This document shows positions 9,133 through 18,312 of a DNA stretch of 64,000 nt, piece by piece. The notes beneath the pieces were generated by a model. The model had not been told where the DNA came from, did no database searches, and saw only the letters and a program-made list of their open reading frames with translations. A program made the position numbers and the translations under genes. How positions within the stretch are numbered: the first letter of the stretch is position 1; each line of letters begins with the position of its first letter. This stretch comes from Salinisphaera sp040361255 (GTDB taxonomy: Bacteria > Pseudomonadota > Gammaproteobacteria > Nevskiales > Salinisphaeraceae), in NCBI RefSeq assembly GCF_040361255.1, contig NZ_APNG01000020.1, positions 16,103-80,102 on the forward strand, read 5' to 3'.

Positions 9133-10044
9133 TCAATCGGCGTTGGGCAGTACGCTGGCCGGGTCGATGGGCCGACCGTCGCGCCGAATCTCGAAATGCA
9201 GCATCGGCTGGTTCTGCGGGCCCAGACCCATATCGGCGATATGCGTGCCGGCGGCCACGTCCTGGCCCTGCGAGACGCGAGTATTGCGGGTGAAGCCGTA
9301 GGCCGAGAGATATTTTTCGTCGTGCTTGATGATGATCAACTTGCCGTAGCCCTTGAGCCCGGTGCCGTTATAGACCACGCGGCCACTCGACGCCGCATAG
9401 ACCGGCGAGCCCTCGCGCCCGCCGATATCGATGCCCTGGCGCGTGCGCTGGGCTGCATAGCTGCGAATGATCGAACCGCTGGCCGGCCATTGCCAGCCGT
9501 CCGCGCTTGGCCCGCCGGTGCGCGTTGGCTGGGTCGGCGCCTGGCGGCTGGCCTGGGTTATCTGCGCATCGGTGGCCGCATCCGCGTCGTCCGAGGCCGT
9601 GGGGGCCGTGGTCGGCGCGGCCGGGCGACTCGCGGTATTCGGGCGCGCCGGCGGCGCGTGCTCGATGGTGCGCTTGAGTTCGGGTGTGGATGCCTGAATG
9701 GCGGCTTCCTGGGCGGCACGCGAATCCTGCGGCGCACGCGCAACCCGGGGCTGGCGTGGTGCCGGCGGCGCCGCCACGGGCCGGTCGCGTTGCGTCGTAT
9801 TGCGGCGCGGATAATCCAGCGGCGGGTACGGGTCCAGCGATATGCGCTGACCCACTTCGATGATGTAGGGCGCGCGAATGTTGTTCCAGCGAGCCAGATC
9901 GCGCCAGTCCATGCCGTAAGTCGCCGCGATCTTCGACAGCGTATCGCCGCGGCGCACGGTATAGGTATCCGGACGCATCGCGCCGCGGATGGAGCAACCG
10001 GCGAGCGCGACTACCACGAGTAGCACCAGCGCCAGGCGCTTCAT
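9133..10044 (-). CDS. nlpD: NlpD-like lipoprotein, LysM + degenerate LytM (M23) domain
   Basis: An outer-membrane lipoprotein that in enterics activates the amidase AmiC at the division septum. From the ATG at 10044 there is a lipoprotein signal (about 15 hydrophobic residues, lipobox LAGC), a LysM peptidoglycan-binding domain at about residues 25-70, a Pro/Ala-rich linker of about 110 residues and a C-terminal M23 fold. The catalytic residues look degenerate: GIDIGG replaces the HxxxD-containing zinc motif and MLHFEI lacks the first His of HxH, consistent with an amidase activator rather than a peptidase. The start codon overlaps the yqaA stop as ATGA. It is 303 residues long. Confidence 0.9.
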   Translation of the reverse strand: MKRLALVLLVVVALAGCSIRGAMRPDTYTVRRGDTLSKIAATYGMDWRDLARWNNIRAPYIIEVGQRISLDPYPPLDYPRRNTTQRDRPVAAPPAPRQPRVARAPQDSRAAQEAAIQASTPELKRTIEHAPPARPNTASRPAAPTTAPTASDDADAATDAQITQASRQAPTQPTRTGGPSADGWQWPASGSIIRSYAAQRTRQGIDIGGREGSPVYAASSGRVVYNGTGLKGYGKLIIIKHDEKYLSAYGFTRNTRVSQGQDVAAGTHIADMGLGPQNQPMLHFEIRRDGRPIDPASVLPNAD

Positions 10045-10616
10045 CGCAACTGCAGTACGGCGATGACGACAACGATGACGGCGACGATAGCCCATCCGAT
10101 CCAATCGATATATTTGAGCAGGCGTTGCTCGAAAACCGGTCCCAGAAAGCGTACCAGCCCGGCCACCAGAAAAAAGCGAACGCCGCGGCCCACGATGGAA
10201 CCCGCCACGAACGGCAAAAACGGCATGGCCACGGCGCCCGCGGCGATCGTGAACACCTTGTACGGAATCGGCGATACGCCGGCGAGCAATACCGCCCAGA
10301 AGCCATAGGTTTCAAACCAGTCCCGGGCGGTGGCATAGGCCGAATAATAGCCCAGCTCCTTGAGCCAGGGCAGCAAGGCTTCCAGAAACAGCGCGCCGAT
10401 CCAGTAGCCGAGCATACCGCCCACCACCGACGCAACCGTGGTGATCGCGGCGAACTGCCAGGCCCGGCTCGGGCGCGCCAGCGTCATCGGCGCCAGCATG
10501 ACATCCGGCGGAATCGGGAAGAACGAGGACTCCGCAAACGCCAGCAATGCCAGTAACGACGGCGCGCGGCGGTGGCCGGATGCCCGGACCATCCAGTCGT
10601 AGAGACGCCGGAACAT
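10041..10616 (-). CDS. YqaA/DedA-family inner membrane protein
   Basis: A 191-residue polytopic membrane protein of the VTT/SNARE-associated group, YqaA subfamily. Features are ESSFFPIPPDVML near residues 29-41, a family hallmark, and GVSPIPYKVFTIAAG near the middle. DedA relatives take part in membrane lipid (undecaprenyl phosphate) flipping; the role of YqaA members is less clear. The position between pcm and nlpD is common in high-GC gammaproteobacteria, and the stop overlaps the nlpD start by four bases. Confidence 0.85.
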   Translation of the reverse strand: MFRRLYDWMVRASGHRRAPSLLALLAFAESSFFPIPPDVMLAPMTLARPSRAWQFAAITTVASVVGGMLGYWIGALFLEALLPWLKELGYYSAYATARDWFETYGFWAVLLAGVSPIPYKVFTIAAGAVAMPFLPFVAGSIVGRGVRFFLVAGLVRFLGPVFEQRLLKYIDWIGWAIVAVIVVVIAVLQLR

Positions 10617-10679
10617 CAGTTGCCGTGCCCTGCCCGTGTCGTAACCCGGGCTATGGTGTGCGTACGCCTTTCTGCGTGT

Positions 10680-11366
10680 TCAATGACTGGGTTCATCGCT
10701 ACGCTGCTCGATCAGGGGAACGAAACTCACCGCGTCGAGCACGACCTGCTCGAAATAGCCGCCGTCGCGGCGTACCACGATCAGCCGTTGATCGCCGCTC
10801 GGGCCCACCGGCACGATCATGCGCCCGCCATCGGCGAGCTGTTCGTAGAGCGAGGTAGGCAGCGTTTCTGCGCCCGCAGTCACCAGAATGGCCTCGAACG
10901 GACCATAATCGGGCAGACCCAGCACCCCGTCGCGCGCCAGGCGCGAGCGGATATTGCGATAGCCCAGTTCGGCAAACCGGCGGCGGGCGCGCTCGTAGAG
11001 CGGCTCGATACGTTCGACGGTATAGATCGACGGCACGATCTCGGCGAGCACCGCGGCCTGATAACCACTGCCGGTGCCGATTTCGAGCACATTGTCCGGC
11101 ACGCCGTCGGCGATCAGCAGAGCTGTCATCTGGGCGACGATATAAGGCTGGGAAATAGTCTGGCCGTAGCCAATCGGCAGCGCGGTATCGTCGTAGGCCC
11201 GGCTGGTCATGGCTTCGTCGACGAACTGATGCCGCGGCACCTTTTCCATGACCTCGAGCACGATTTCGTTGTCGATACCCAGCCCGCGCAGCCGTTCGAC
11301 CAGGCGCGCCCGGCTGCGTGCCGAGGCCATACCGAAGCCACGCACATGCGGATGTTTGTCCTGCAT
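10680..11366 (-). CDS. pcm: Protein-L-isoaspartate O-methyltransferase
   Basis: Repairs isoaspartyl residues in aged proteins using S-adenosylmethionine. The SAM-binding motif EIGTGSGYQAAVLA and the substrate-loop region GYGQTISQPYIVA are intact. I start it at the ATG at 11366 (228 residues); a TTG six bases further upstream overlaps the surE stop and is less likely. It follows surE by two bases, the classic surE-pcm stationary-phase survival pair. Confidence 0.95.
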   Translation of the reverse strand: MQDKHPHVRGFGMASARSRARLVERLRGLGIDNEIVLEVMEKVPRHQFVDEAMTSRAYDDTALPIGYGQTISQPYIVAQMTALLIADGVPDNVLEIGTGSGYQAAVLAEIVPSIYTVERIEPLYERARRRFAELGYRNIRSRLARDGVLGLPDYGPFEAILVTAGAETLPTSLYEQLADGGRMIVPVGPSGDQRLIVVRRDGGYFEQVVLDAVSFVPLIEQRSDEPSH

Positions 11367-11368
11367 GT

Positions 11369-12118
11369 TCAAAGCCGGCGTACCCAGTCGCCAAGCGCAC
11401 CGACCGCATCGTGCTGGGTGAGATCGATCTGGATCGGCGTGATCGACACCTGCCCCTGGGCGATGGCATGAAAGTCGGTACCGGGGCCGGCATCGGCCTC
11501 GCCGCCGGCACGTCCGATCCAGAAGATCGGCCGCCCGCGCGGATCGCTGTCTTCGACCAGCTGTTCTGCCCGATGGCGGTTGCCCAACCGCGTGGCGACA
11601 AAACCGCCGAGCTCTTCGTAGGACAGATCCGGCACGTTGACATTGAGAATGGTGTCACGCGGCAGCGGATGCGCGATGAGCAGTTTCACGACCGCAACCG
11701 CAACCCGAGCCGCGGTATCAAAATGGCGCGGGTTCTCGCCCACCAGCGAAATCGCCACCGCAGGCAGGCCCAGCGAGCGACCTTCGGTGGCGGCGGCCAC
11801 GGTACCCGAATACAGCACGTCGTCGCCGAGATTGGCGCCGTGGTTGATACCGGAGACGACCATATCCGCCTCCTGTTCGAACAGACCGGTGGTGGCCAGA
11901 TGCACACAGTCGGTGGGCGTGCCGTCGACCGAATACAGCCCTTCGGCGACCTGGTTGACGCGTAGCGGGCGTTCCAGGGTGAGCGAGTTGCTCGCACCGC
12001 TGCGGTTACGATCGGGGGCGACCGTGACCAGCTCGTCACATATCCTGACCAGCGCGCCACGCAGCGCGGTCAGGCCGGGCGCGTGACAGCCGTCATCGTT
12101 ACTCAGCAGTAATCGCAT
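11369..12118 (-). CDS. surE: 5'/3'-nucleotidase SurE
   Basis: A metal-dependent nucleotidase acting on nucleoside monophosphates and short polyphosphates. The N-terminal metal site SNDDG (D8, D9) and the GINHGANLGDDVLYSGTV segment are diagnostic. The ATG at 12118 gives 249 residues, near the E. coli length of 253. The open frame runs further upstream but there it is only the antisense shadow of the divergent smr gene. Confidence 0.96.
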   Translation of the reverse strand: MRLLLSNDDGCHAPGLTALRGALVRICDELVTVAPDRNRSGASNSLTLERPLRVNQVAEGLYSVDGTPTDCVHLATTGLFEQEADMVVSGINHGANLGDDVLYSGTVAAATEGRSLGLPAVAISLVGENPRHFDTAARVAVAVVKLLIAHPLPRDTILNVNVPDLSYEELGGFVATRLGNRHRAEQLVEDSDPRGRPIFWIGRAGGEADAGPGTDFHAIAQGQVSITPIQIDLTQHDAVGALGDWVRRL

Positions 12119-12221
12119 GCAAGGGTTCGATAGATAGCGAGAATATCGGCGCGTGCAAGCACGCCGCAGGCTCGCTAGCATAGCTAAATCGACGCTTTTC
12201 TGCTTGAGTGAATCGCCCGGC

Positions 12222-12800
12222 ATGGCCCACCGTCGCAATCGACCCGACCCCACACGCGCCGATCGCGATACCCCGGTCAGCGACGACGACAGCGCGCTGT
12301 TTCGCGAGGCCGTGGGCCCGGTCGCCGAAATCGCCAAAGGCCAACGCCGACGGCCGTGGCGTGATATGCCCTCCGCGCGGCCTGCCATGCGTGAGGCCGA
12401 CGAACAGGCAGTGATCGGCGAACTGCTGGATTTCTCGCCCGGCGACGATATCGAAACCGGTGACGACCTGTTCCACCGCCGCGAAGGCGTCCAACTGTCG
12501 GTGATGCGCAAGCTACGCCGTGGCCAGTATCGCTGTCAGGCCGAAATCGACCTGCACGGCATGATCGTGGATGTTGCGCGCTATTGTCTGGCGGTATTCC
12601 TGCGCGAAGCACTCGATCGTGGCTATCGCTGCGTGCGCGTGGTCCACGGCAAGGGCCTGCGCTCGGGCCACCGCGGGCCGGTCCTCAAGGTCAAGGTCGC
12701 GCACTGGCTGCGCCAGCGCGACGAAGTGCTCGCCTATTGCTCGGCGCGCGAGAACGACGGTGGTACCGGCGCGGTATACGTGCTGCTTCGACGGGGCTGA
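12222..12800 (+). CDS. Smr (MutS2 C-terminal-like) domain endonuclease
   Basis: A 192-residue protein whose last ~85 residues form a Smr domain: EIDLHGM starts it, VVHGKGLRS is the conserved central motif, and the end is GGTGAVYVLLRR. Smr domains nick DNA or RNA; free-standing members of the SmrA/SmrB (YdaL/YfcN) type act in DNA processing or in rescue of collided ribosomes by mRNA cleavage. The first ~100 residues are charged and probably disordered. The start ATG at 12222 lacks a strong ribosome-binding site. It is the only plus-strand gene between recJ and rpsB, divergent from surE and convergent with truD. Confidence 0.88.
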   Translation: MAHRRNRPDPTRADRDTPVSDDDSALFREAVGPVAEIAKGQRRRPWRDMPSARPAMREADEQAVIGELLDFSPGDDIETGDDLFHRREGVQLSVMRKLRRGQYRCQAEIDLHGMIVDVARYCLAVFLREALDRGYRCVRVVHGKGLRSGHRGPVLKVKVAHWLRQRDEVLAYCSARENDGGTGAVYVLLRRG

Positions 12801-12879
12801 ATGCTTAGCGGCGCCGATCTGGCCTTGCTTTGACGCTGCCGCCGACAGGCAGCTCTCGGCCCTGGGCCAAACCGCGCGG

Positions 12880-13941
12880 TCAGCCCGCCTCGACGGCATC
12901 CACGATTTCGCGCAGTACGCTGGTCGCGAACGCACCGGGCGGCAACCAGAACGACAGCACGAGCGTTGTATCGTCCTCGAACTGCCAATCCAGCGACGGT
13001 ACGGCCAGACGCAGCGCGCGACGCCCGGCATCCACGTCGCAACGCTCGAGCCCGGCCACCAGATCGCCGTATTCAGCCAGCACCGCCTGTTCGAGTGATT
13101 GCGCACGGCCGCTGATCACGTCCTGGCCACCACGGCCGGCCATCGGCCCGCTGGGGTGGATGTCGAAACGCGCCAGCCGCTGTTCCAGTTCGTCGGCGCT
13201 CTGCTCGGTGTCGGCCAGCGAGAAGACGCTGTGGCTGCCGTCGAGCATCACCGCTTCGCCGTCGATCAGCGCATTCCAACTGCCATCGCGAACGCGGGCA
13301 TCAACAACCGCATTGAACAACAGCGAACGCGCGGCCGATAGCGCGAAGCCGCGCCGGTTGCGCGACAGCCGCTTGCCGGCGAACAGCGCCCGCGAGAGGC
13401 CGAGATTGCGACCGCCATGACCGAAGCGCTGCGCCCCGAAATAATTGGGTACGCCCATCGCGCGTACGCGCTCCAGATCGGCTTCAAGTGTTTGCCGATC
13501 GGCCACCAGTGCGCGCAGGCGTAGAACGAACCGATTGCCGCGATGCGCCCCGCGCTTGAGCTTGCGTTCGTGGCGGCGCATTTCGAGCACTTCGATACCG
13601 TCGATTCCGCCGAGATCCGGCAGTTCACGGGCGATGGGCCAGGCGATCGACAACCACTGGCGGGTGACCGCGTGACGATCTTTCATGCCCGCGAAGCCGA
13701 TCTGGCGCGGATGCACGCCGGTCGCACGCGACAGCGCCTGAACCGCATCCTGTGTGTTCAGCCCGGTTTTTTCGATCCGGCACCACAGATGTTCGCCGCT
13801 GCCGGACAAGGCGATATCGCAGTCTTCATCGACAAAGAAATCGGCCGGCTGCTGGCGCAGCACGGCGCGCGCCGCGGGCGCTGGGCCACGCGCATAGGCC
13901 AATGCGGCCATATCGACCGCATCGCCATCGACAAGCGTCAT
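12880..13941 (-). CDS. truD: tRNA pseudouridine(13) synthase TruD
   Basis: Isomerises uridine 13 in certain tRNAs such as tRNA-Glu. The catalytic aspartate is D88 in GFAGMKDRHAVT, with the TruD hallmark VPNYFGAQRFG around residue 170. The length of 353 is normal. Its ATG overlaps the ftsB stop (ATGA), so the two are translationally coupled. In many gammaproteobacteria ispD and ispF lie between ftsB and truD; here there is no room for them. Confidence 0.95.
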   Translation of the reverse strand: MTLVDGDAVDMAALAYARGPAPAARAVLRQQPADFFVDEDCDIALSGSGEHLWCRIEKTGLNTQDAVQALSRATGVHPRQIGFAGMKDRHAVTRQWLSIAWPIARELPDLGGIDGIEVLEMRRHERKLKRGAHRGNRFVLRLRALVADRQTLEADLERVRAMGVPNYFGAQRFGHGGRNLGLSRALFAGKRLSRNRRGFALSAARSLLFNAVVDARVRDGSWNALIDGEAVMLDGSHSVFSLADTEQSADELEQRLARFDIHPSGPMAGRGGQDVISGRAQSLEQAVLAEYGDLVAGLERCDVDAGRRALRLAVPSLDWQFEDDTTLVLSFWLPPGAFATSVLREIVDAVEAG

Positions 13942-14273
13942 TGGTCGTCCGATGCGTCGTCGGCGGCCTTGGGCTCAGGCTTGGACGGGGTCGATCCGGG
14001 CGGCGCGATGGTCAGAAAGAACTCCTCGTCGCGCTTGATCATGCCCATATCCGAACGCGCGCGCCCTTCCGTGGCACTCTCGCCGGATTTGAGGTCGTCG
14101 ACCTCGGCCTGCAACGCATCGTTGCGGGCCTCGTTGCGCTCGTTGGCGGCGCGCAGGTCCTGCTTCATCTCGCTCAGACGATGCACTTCCGCCCAGCCAC
14201 CATCGGCAATCCAGAGCCGATACTGCAACGCGGCAAGCACGACCAGAAGCACGATGATGACGGCGCGATACAT
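13938..14273 (-). CDS. ftsB: Cell division protein FtsB
   Basis: A bitopic inner-membrane protein of the FtsQLB divisome complex. From the ATG at 14273 the protein has 111 residues: a short cytoplasmic end, one membrane helix (about residues 4-20, rich in Val/Leu/Ile), then a periplasmic coiled coil (MKQDLRAANERNEARNDALQ) and the family-typical ARSDMGMIKRDEEFF. The tail is acidic. The frame is open for 40 more codons upstream, but those lack domain character. It follows eno, the standard arrangement. Confidence 0.9.
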   Translation of the reverse strand: MYRAVIIVLLVVLAALQYRLWIADGGWAEVHRLSEMKQDLRAANERNEARNDALQAEVDDLKSGESATEGRARSDMGMIKRDEEFFLTIAPPGSTPSKPEPKAADDASDDQ

Positions 14274-14420
14274 GCGGCGATTGTAGCGCGGCGGCCTAGG
14301 CTGTCTAGCGCCGGACAGATCTGCGCTCAGCCGCGACAGCCGGTGGCCGATCTCGGCACGCATCGTACTCATATCGCGACGTCGCTCAGGCATGGCCGGG
14401 TTGGGCGCGCCAAAACCCGA

Positions 14421-15704
14421 TCAAAAGCCGACGTTGAACGCGGCGCGACCCGGGTAGACCGCCCGTGTACCCAGCTCGGCTTCGATCATGAGCAGGCGGT
14501 TGTACTTGGCGATCCGGTCCGAGCGCGACAGCGAGCCGGTCTTGATCTGGGTCGCCGAGGTGGCCACGGCCAGATCCGCGATCGTGGAATCCTCGGTTTC
14601 GCCGGAGCGATGCGACACCACCGCCGTGTATTCGGCGCGCGTGGCCACGTCGATGGCACGCAGGGTTTCGGTAAGCGTGCCGATCTGGTTGGGCTTGATC
14701 AGAATCGAGTTGGCGATGCCTTCCTCGATGCCTTTCTGGAGGATGCGCGTGTTGGTCACGAACAGGTCGTCGCCCACCAGCTGCACGCGATCGCCCAGGC
14801 GCTCGGTGAGCAGCGCCCAGCCATCCCAGTCGTCTTCGGCCATGCCGTCTTCGATCGTGATGATCGGGTACTGGTCGACCAGCCCCGCCAGATAATCCAC
14901 GAAGCCGGCTGCGTCGTAGTCGACGTTTTCGGACGACAGCTTGTAGCGCCCGTTTTCGCAGAACTCGGTGCTGGCGGCATCGAGGCCGAGCCAGACATCG
15001 CCACCGGGCTTGTAGCCCGCGCGTTCGATGGCCTCGACCAGGGTATCCAGCGCAGCGGCGTTCGACGGCAGATTCGGCGCGAAGCCGCCCTCGTCGCCCA
15101 CCGCCGTGGCCAGCCCGCGTTCGCCCAGCAGCTTCTTGAGATGCTGGAAGATTTCAGCACCGCAGCGCATGGCTTCCGAAAAACTCGGCGCGCCAGCGGG
15201 CACGATCATGAACTCCTGCATGTCGACGTTGTTGTCGGCATGGGCGCCGCCGTTGATGACGTTCATCATCGGCACCGGCAGGTTCACGGCATCGTCGTGG
15301 CCGAGAAAGTCATACAAGCCCTGCTTGTTATCGTTGGCCGCGGCGTGGGCCACCGCCAGCGACACACCCAGCAGCGCATTCGCGCCCAGCCGACCCTTGT
15401 TGTCGGTACCGTCGAGTTCGATGAGCGTCTTGTCGAGACCGGCCTGGTCGTCGGCTTCGAAGCCCTTGAGCTTCTTGGCGATTTCGCCGTTGATATTGGC
15501 CACGGCCCGGGTCACGCCCTTGCCGAGAAAACGATCGGCATCGCCATCACGCAATTCCACGGCTTCGAGGCTGCCGGTGGAGGCGCCCGAGGGCACCATG
15601 GCCGTGCCGACGGCACCGGTTTCCAGCGTTACGCGGGCCGCTACCGTGGGGTTGCCGCGCGAATCGATGACCTGGTATCCACGAATTTGCTTGATCTTCG
15701 ACAT
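14421..15704 (-). CDS. eno: Enolase
   Basis: The glycolytic enzyme that interconverts 2-phosphoglycerate and phosphoenolpyruvate, and a component of the RNA degradosome in enterics. Diagnostic stretches are the N-terminal DSRGNPTV, the mobile-loop SGASTG, the metal-binding IEDGM and GDDLFVTN region, and SHRSGETED. The ATG at 15704 gives 427 residues, close to the usual 430. It is in the pyrG-kdsA-eno-ftsB series. Confidence 0.97.
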   Translation of the reverse strand: MSKIKQIRGYQVIDSRGNPTVAARVTLETGAVGTAMVPSGASTGSLEAVELRDGDADRFLGKGVTRAVANINGEIAKKLKGFEADDQAGLDKTLIELDGTDNKGRLGANALLGVSLAVAHAAANDNKQGLYDFLGHDDAVNLPVPMMNVINGGAHADNNVDMQEFMIVPAGAPSFSEAMRCGAEIFQHLKKLLGERGLATAVGDEGGFAPNLPSNAAALDTLVEAIERAGYKPGGDVWLGLDAASTEFCENGRYKLSSENVDYDAAGFVDYLAGLVDQYPIITIEDGMAEDDWDGWALLTERLGDRVQLVGDDLFVTNTRILQKGIEEGIANSILIKPNQIGTLTETLRAIDVATRAEYTAVVSHRSGETEDSTIADLAVATSATQIKTGSLSRSDRIAKYNRLLMIEAELGTRAVYPGRAAFNVGF

Positions 15705-15727
15705 AGGAATACTGCTTTCGCGTTTAT

Positions 15728-16576
15728 TTAAGGTTGGACGAGCGTCGATTCGATCGTGCCGCGGCGCTTGACCACGCCATCGAGCTCGACCAGCGTTTCC
15801 AGCAGCTCGCGCATATGCGCAAGCGGCCATGAGTTGGGCCCATCACACAGGGCATTGTCGGGGTCCGGATGGGTTTCCATGAACAAACCGGAAATACCGG
15901 CCGCCACGGCCGCACGCGACAGTACCGGAATCTGCTCGCGCGCGCCGCCCGAGCGTGTGCCCTGCCCGCCCGGCAGCTGTACCGAATGGGTGGCATCGAA
16001 CACCACCGGGCAATCGGTGTCACGCATGATCGCCAGACTGCGCATATCGGCCACGAGATTGTTGTAGCCAAAGGCATAGCCGCGCTCGCAGACCATGATC
16101 TGCTCGCCGCCCGCGGCCCGGGCCTTGGCGACGACGCCGTTCATCTCGGCCGGCGACAGGAACTGGCCTTTCTTGATATTCACTGGCGTGCCGCTGGCCG
16201 CGACCGCCTGGATGAAATCGGTCTGGCGGCAGAGAAACGCCGGCGTCTGCAACAAATCCACGACCTCGGCGACCGGCGCGATCTGGGATTCGACGTGCAC
16301 ATCGGTGGTCACGGGCACGCCGATGTCGCGCTTGACCGCAGCCAGCATATCCAGGCCGGCATCGATGCCGGGGCCGCGATAACTATCGCCGGAACTGCGG
16401 TTGGCCTTGTCGAACGAGCCCTTGAAGATATAGCCGATGCCCAGCTCGCGACAGAGCTCGGCCAGATGCCCGGCCACGTCCATGATCATGCCGGGCGATT
16501 CCAGGCTGTCCGGCCCGGCGATGAGAAACAACGGCCGGTCGATGCCGACCTCGAAATCGCACAGTCGCATGGCCAT
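15728..16576 (-). CDS. kdsA: 3-deoxy-8-phosphooctulonate synthase (KDO-8-P synthase)
   Basis: Condenses arabinose 5-phosphate and phosphoenolpyruvate in the synthesis of the KDO sugar of lipopolysaccharide. Family features are FKGSFDKANRSS, NIKKGQFLSP and FDATHSVQLPG. I use the ATG at 16576, which overlaps the pyrG stop by one base (TGATG); a second ATG at 16570 is possible. The protein has 282 residues, against 284 in E. coli. Presence of kdsA supports a Gram-negative outer membrane with LPS. Confidence 0.95.
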   Translation of the reverse strand: MAMRLCDFEVGIDRPLFLIAGPDSLESPGMIMDVAGHLAELCRELGIGYIFKGSFDKANRSSGDSYRGPGIDAGLDMLAAVKRDIGVPVTTDVHVESQIAPVAEVVDLLQTPAFLCRQTDFIQAVAASGTPVNIKKGQFLSPAEMNGVVAKARAAGGEQIMVCERGYAFGYNNLVADMRSLAIMRDTDCPVVFDATHSVQLPGGQGTRSGGAREQIPVLSRAAVAAGISGLFMETHPDPDNALCDGPNSWPLAHMRELLETLVELDGVVKRRGTIESTLVQP

Positions 16577-18249
16577 CAGCCGGTCGCGCCTGCCGTACAG
16601 TGGGCGCGCGCCGCGGCAATGAAGCCGATGAACAGCGGATGCCCGGAACGCGGCGTGGAGGTGAATTCCGGATGGAACTGGCAGCCCAGAAACCACGGAT
16701 GATCCGGCAGCTCGACAATCTCGACCAGGTTGTCTTCTGCCGAGATGCCGGAAAACACCAGGCCCTTGTCGGCCAGCACGTCGCGATAGTGGTTGTTGAA
16801 TTCGTAACGATGGCGATGGCGTTCGAACACCTCGGTGGCGTTGTAACAACGCGCGGCCAGCGTATCGGGCACCAGATCGCAGCGCTGCTCGCCCAGGCGC
16901 ATGGTCCCACCCAGATCCACATCGGCGTGGCGTTTTTGCACCTCGCCGGCCAGATCATGCCATTCCGTGACCAGGGCAATCACCGGATGCGCGGGATTGG
17001 CCACGAACTCCGTGCTGTGGGCGCCTTCCAGGCCCGCGATATCGCGCGCGAATTCGATACAGGCCACCTGCATGCCCAGACAGATGCCGAAATACGGAAT
17101 CTGATGGGTGCGGGCATAGCGCGCCGCGGTAATCTTGCCTTCGATGCCACGTTCGCCAAAGCCGCCGGGCACGAGGATCGCATCCATGCCGGCCAGGCAC
17201 TCGCCGCCGTCGCGTTCGACCGTCTCCGAATCCAGATAATGGATATCCACCCGGGTGCCCGTATGCAAACCGGCATGTGACAGCGCTTCGTTGACCGACT
17301 TGTAGGCATCGGCCAGATCCACATACTTACCCACCATGGCCACCTTGACGGTGACATCCTGGGTACGGCGGGCTTCCACGAGTTCTGCCCAGTTGGACAG
17401 ATCCGCGCTCGGCGCGGAAATATTGAAATGCTCGAGTACCAGCGCGTCCAGCGACTGGGCCTGCAGCAGGCCCGGCATCTTGTAGATGTCGTCGACGTCG
17501 ATACAGGCGATCACCGCGCGCTCGGACACGTTGGTGAACAACGCGATCTTGCGGCGTTCGTTCTCCGGCAACGGCCGGTCCACGCGACACAGCAGAATAT
17601 CCGGCTGGATGCCGATCGAGCGCAGCTCCTTGGCCGAATGCTGGGTCGGTTTGGTCTTCATCTCGCCGCTGGAAGCGATATAGGGCACCAGCGTCAAATG
17701 CATGAACAGCACCCGGTGATGGCCGAGCTCGACCGCGAACTGACGAATCGCCTCGAGAAACGGCAGCGATTCGATATCGCCCACCGTGCCGCCGATCTCG
17801 ACCAGGCAGATGTCCGCGCCCTCGCCGCCTTCGAGAATGCAGCGCTTGATCTCGTCGGTGATATGCGGGATGACCTGCACCGTGCCACCCAGGTAGTCGC
17901 CGCGGCGCTCCTTGTTGATGACGTTGTTGTAGATCTGACCGGTGGTGAAATTCGACAGCCGGGACGTGCGCGTTTTCAGAAAGCGCTCGTAATGGCCCAG
18001 ATCCAGGTCGGTTTCGGCGCCGTCGCGGGTCACATAGACCTCGCCGTGCTGGAACGGGCTCATGGTGCCCGCATCCACGTTCAGATACGGATCGAGCTTG
18101 ATTACCGAGACGCGTTGGCCCCGTGCTTCAAGCAGTGCGCCGAGCGACGCTGCCGCGATGCCTTTGCCGAGCGAGGACACCACCCCGCCGGTCACGAAAA
18201 TATAGCGGGTACCCGCCGCGTCGCCTGCCATGCGCGATCCAAGACTCAT
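16576..18249 (-). CDS. pyrG: CTP synthase
   Basis: Aminates UTP to CTP using glutamine. It has the N-terminal synthase domain (FVTGGVVSSLGKG and KLDPYLNVDAGTM) and a C-terminal class I glutamine amidotransferase domain with the nucleophile C390 in FGICLGMQ and the closing FHPEF. The length of 557 is slightly above the usual 545. An in-frame ATG at 18231 is an alternative start. It is followed directly by kdsA with a one-base overlap. Confidence 0.97.
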   Translation of the reverse strand: MSLGSRMAGDAAGTRYIFVTGGVVSSLGKGIAAASLGALLEARGQRVSVIKLDPYLNVDAGTMSPFQHGEVYVTRDGAETDLDLGHYERFLKTRTSRLSNFTTGQIYNNVINKERRGDYLGGTVQVIPHITDEIKRCILEGGEGADICLVEIGGTVGDIESLPFLEAIRQFAVELGHHRVLFMHLTLVPYIASSGEMKTKPTQHSAKELRSIGIQPDILLCRVDRPLPENERRKIALFTNVSERAVIACIDVDDIYKMPGLLQAQSLDALVLEHFNISAPSADLSNWAELVEARRTQDVTVKVAMVGKYVDLADAYKSVNEALSHAGLHTGTRVDIHYLDSETVERDGGECLAGMDAILVPGGFGERGIEGKITAARYARTHQIPYFGICLGMQVACIEFARDIAGLEGAHSTEFVANPAHPVIALVTEWHDLAGEVQKRHADVDLGGTMRLGEQRCDLVPDTLAARCYNATEVFERHRHRYEFNNHYRDVLADKGLVFSGISAEDNLVEIVELPDHPWFLGCQFHPEFTSTPRSGHPLFIGFIAAARAHCTAGATG

Positions 18250-18312
18250 ACCGGGGAATAACAGCGCGCATGCTAGCCGAAAGGTCGGTCACCGACAACG
18301 CGCAATCGCGCG

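Noticed and set aside
13752..15731. 659-codon plus-strand frame opposite truD, ftsB and eno
   Set aside because: High-GC antisense shadow, rich in His, Arg and Asp from inverted codons; the minus-strand genes are certain.
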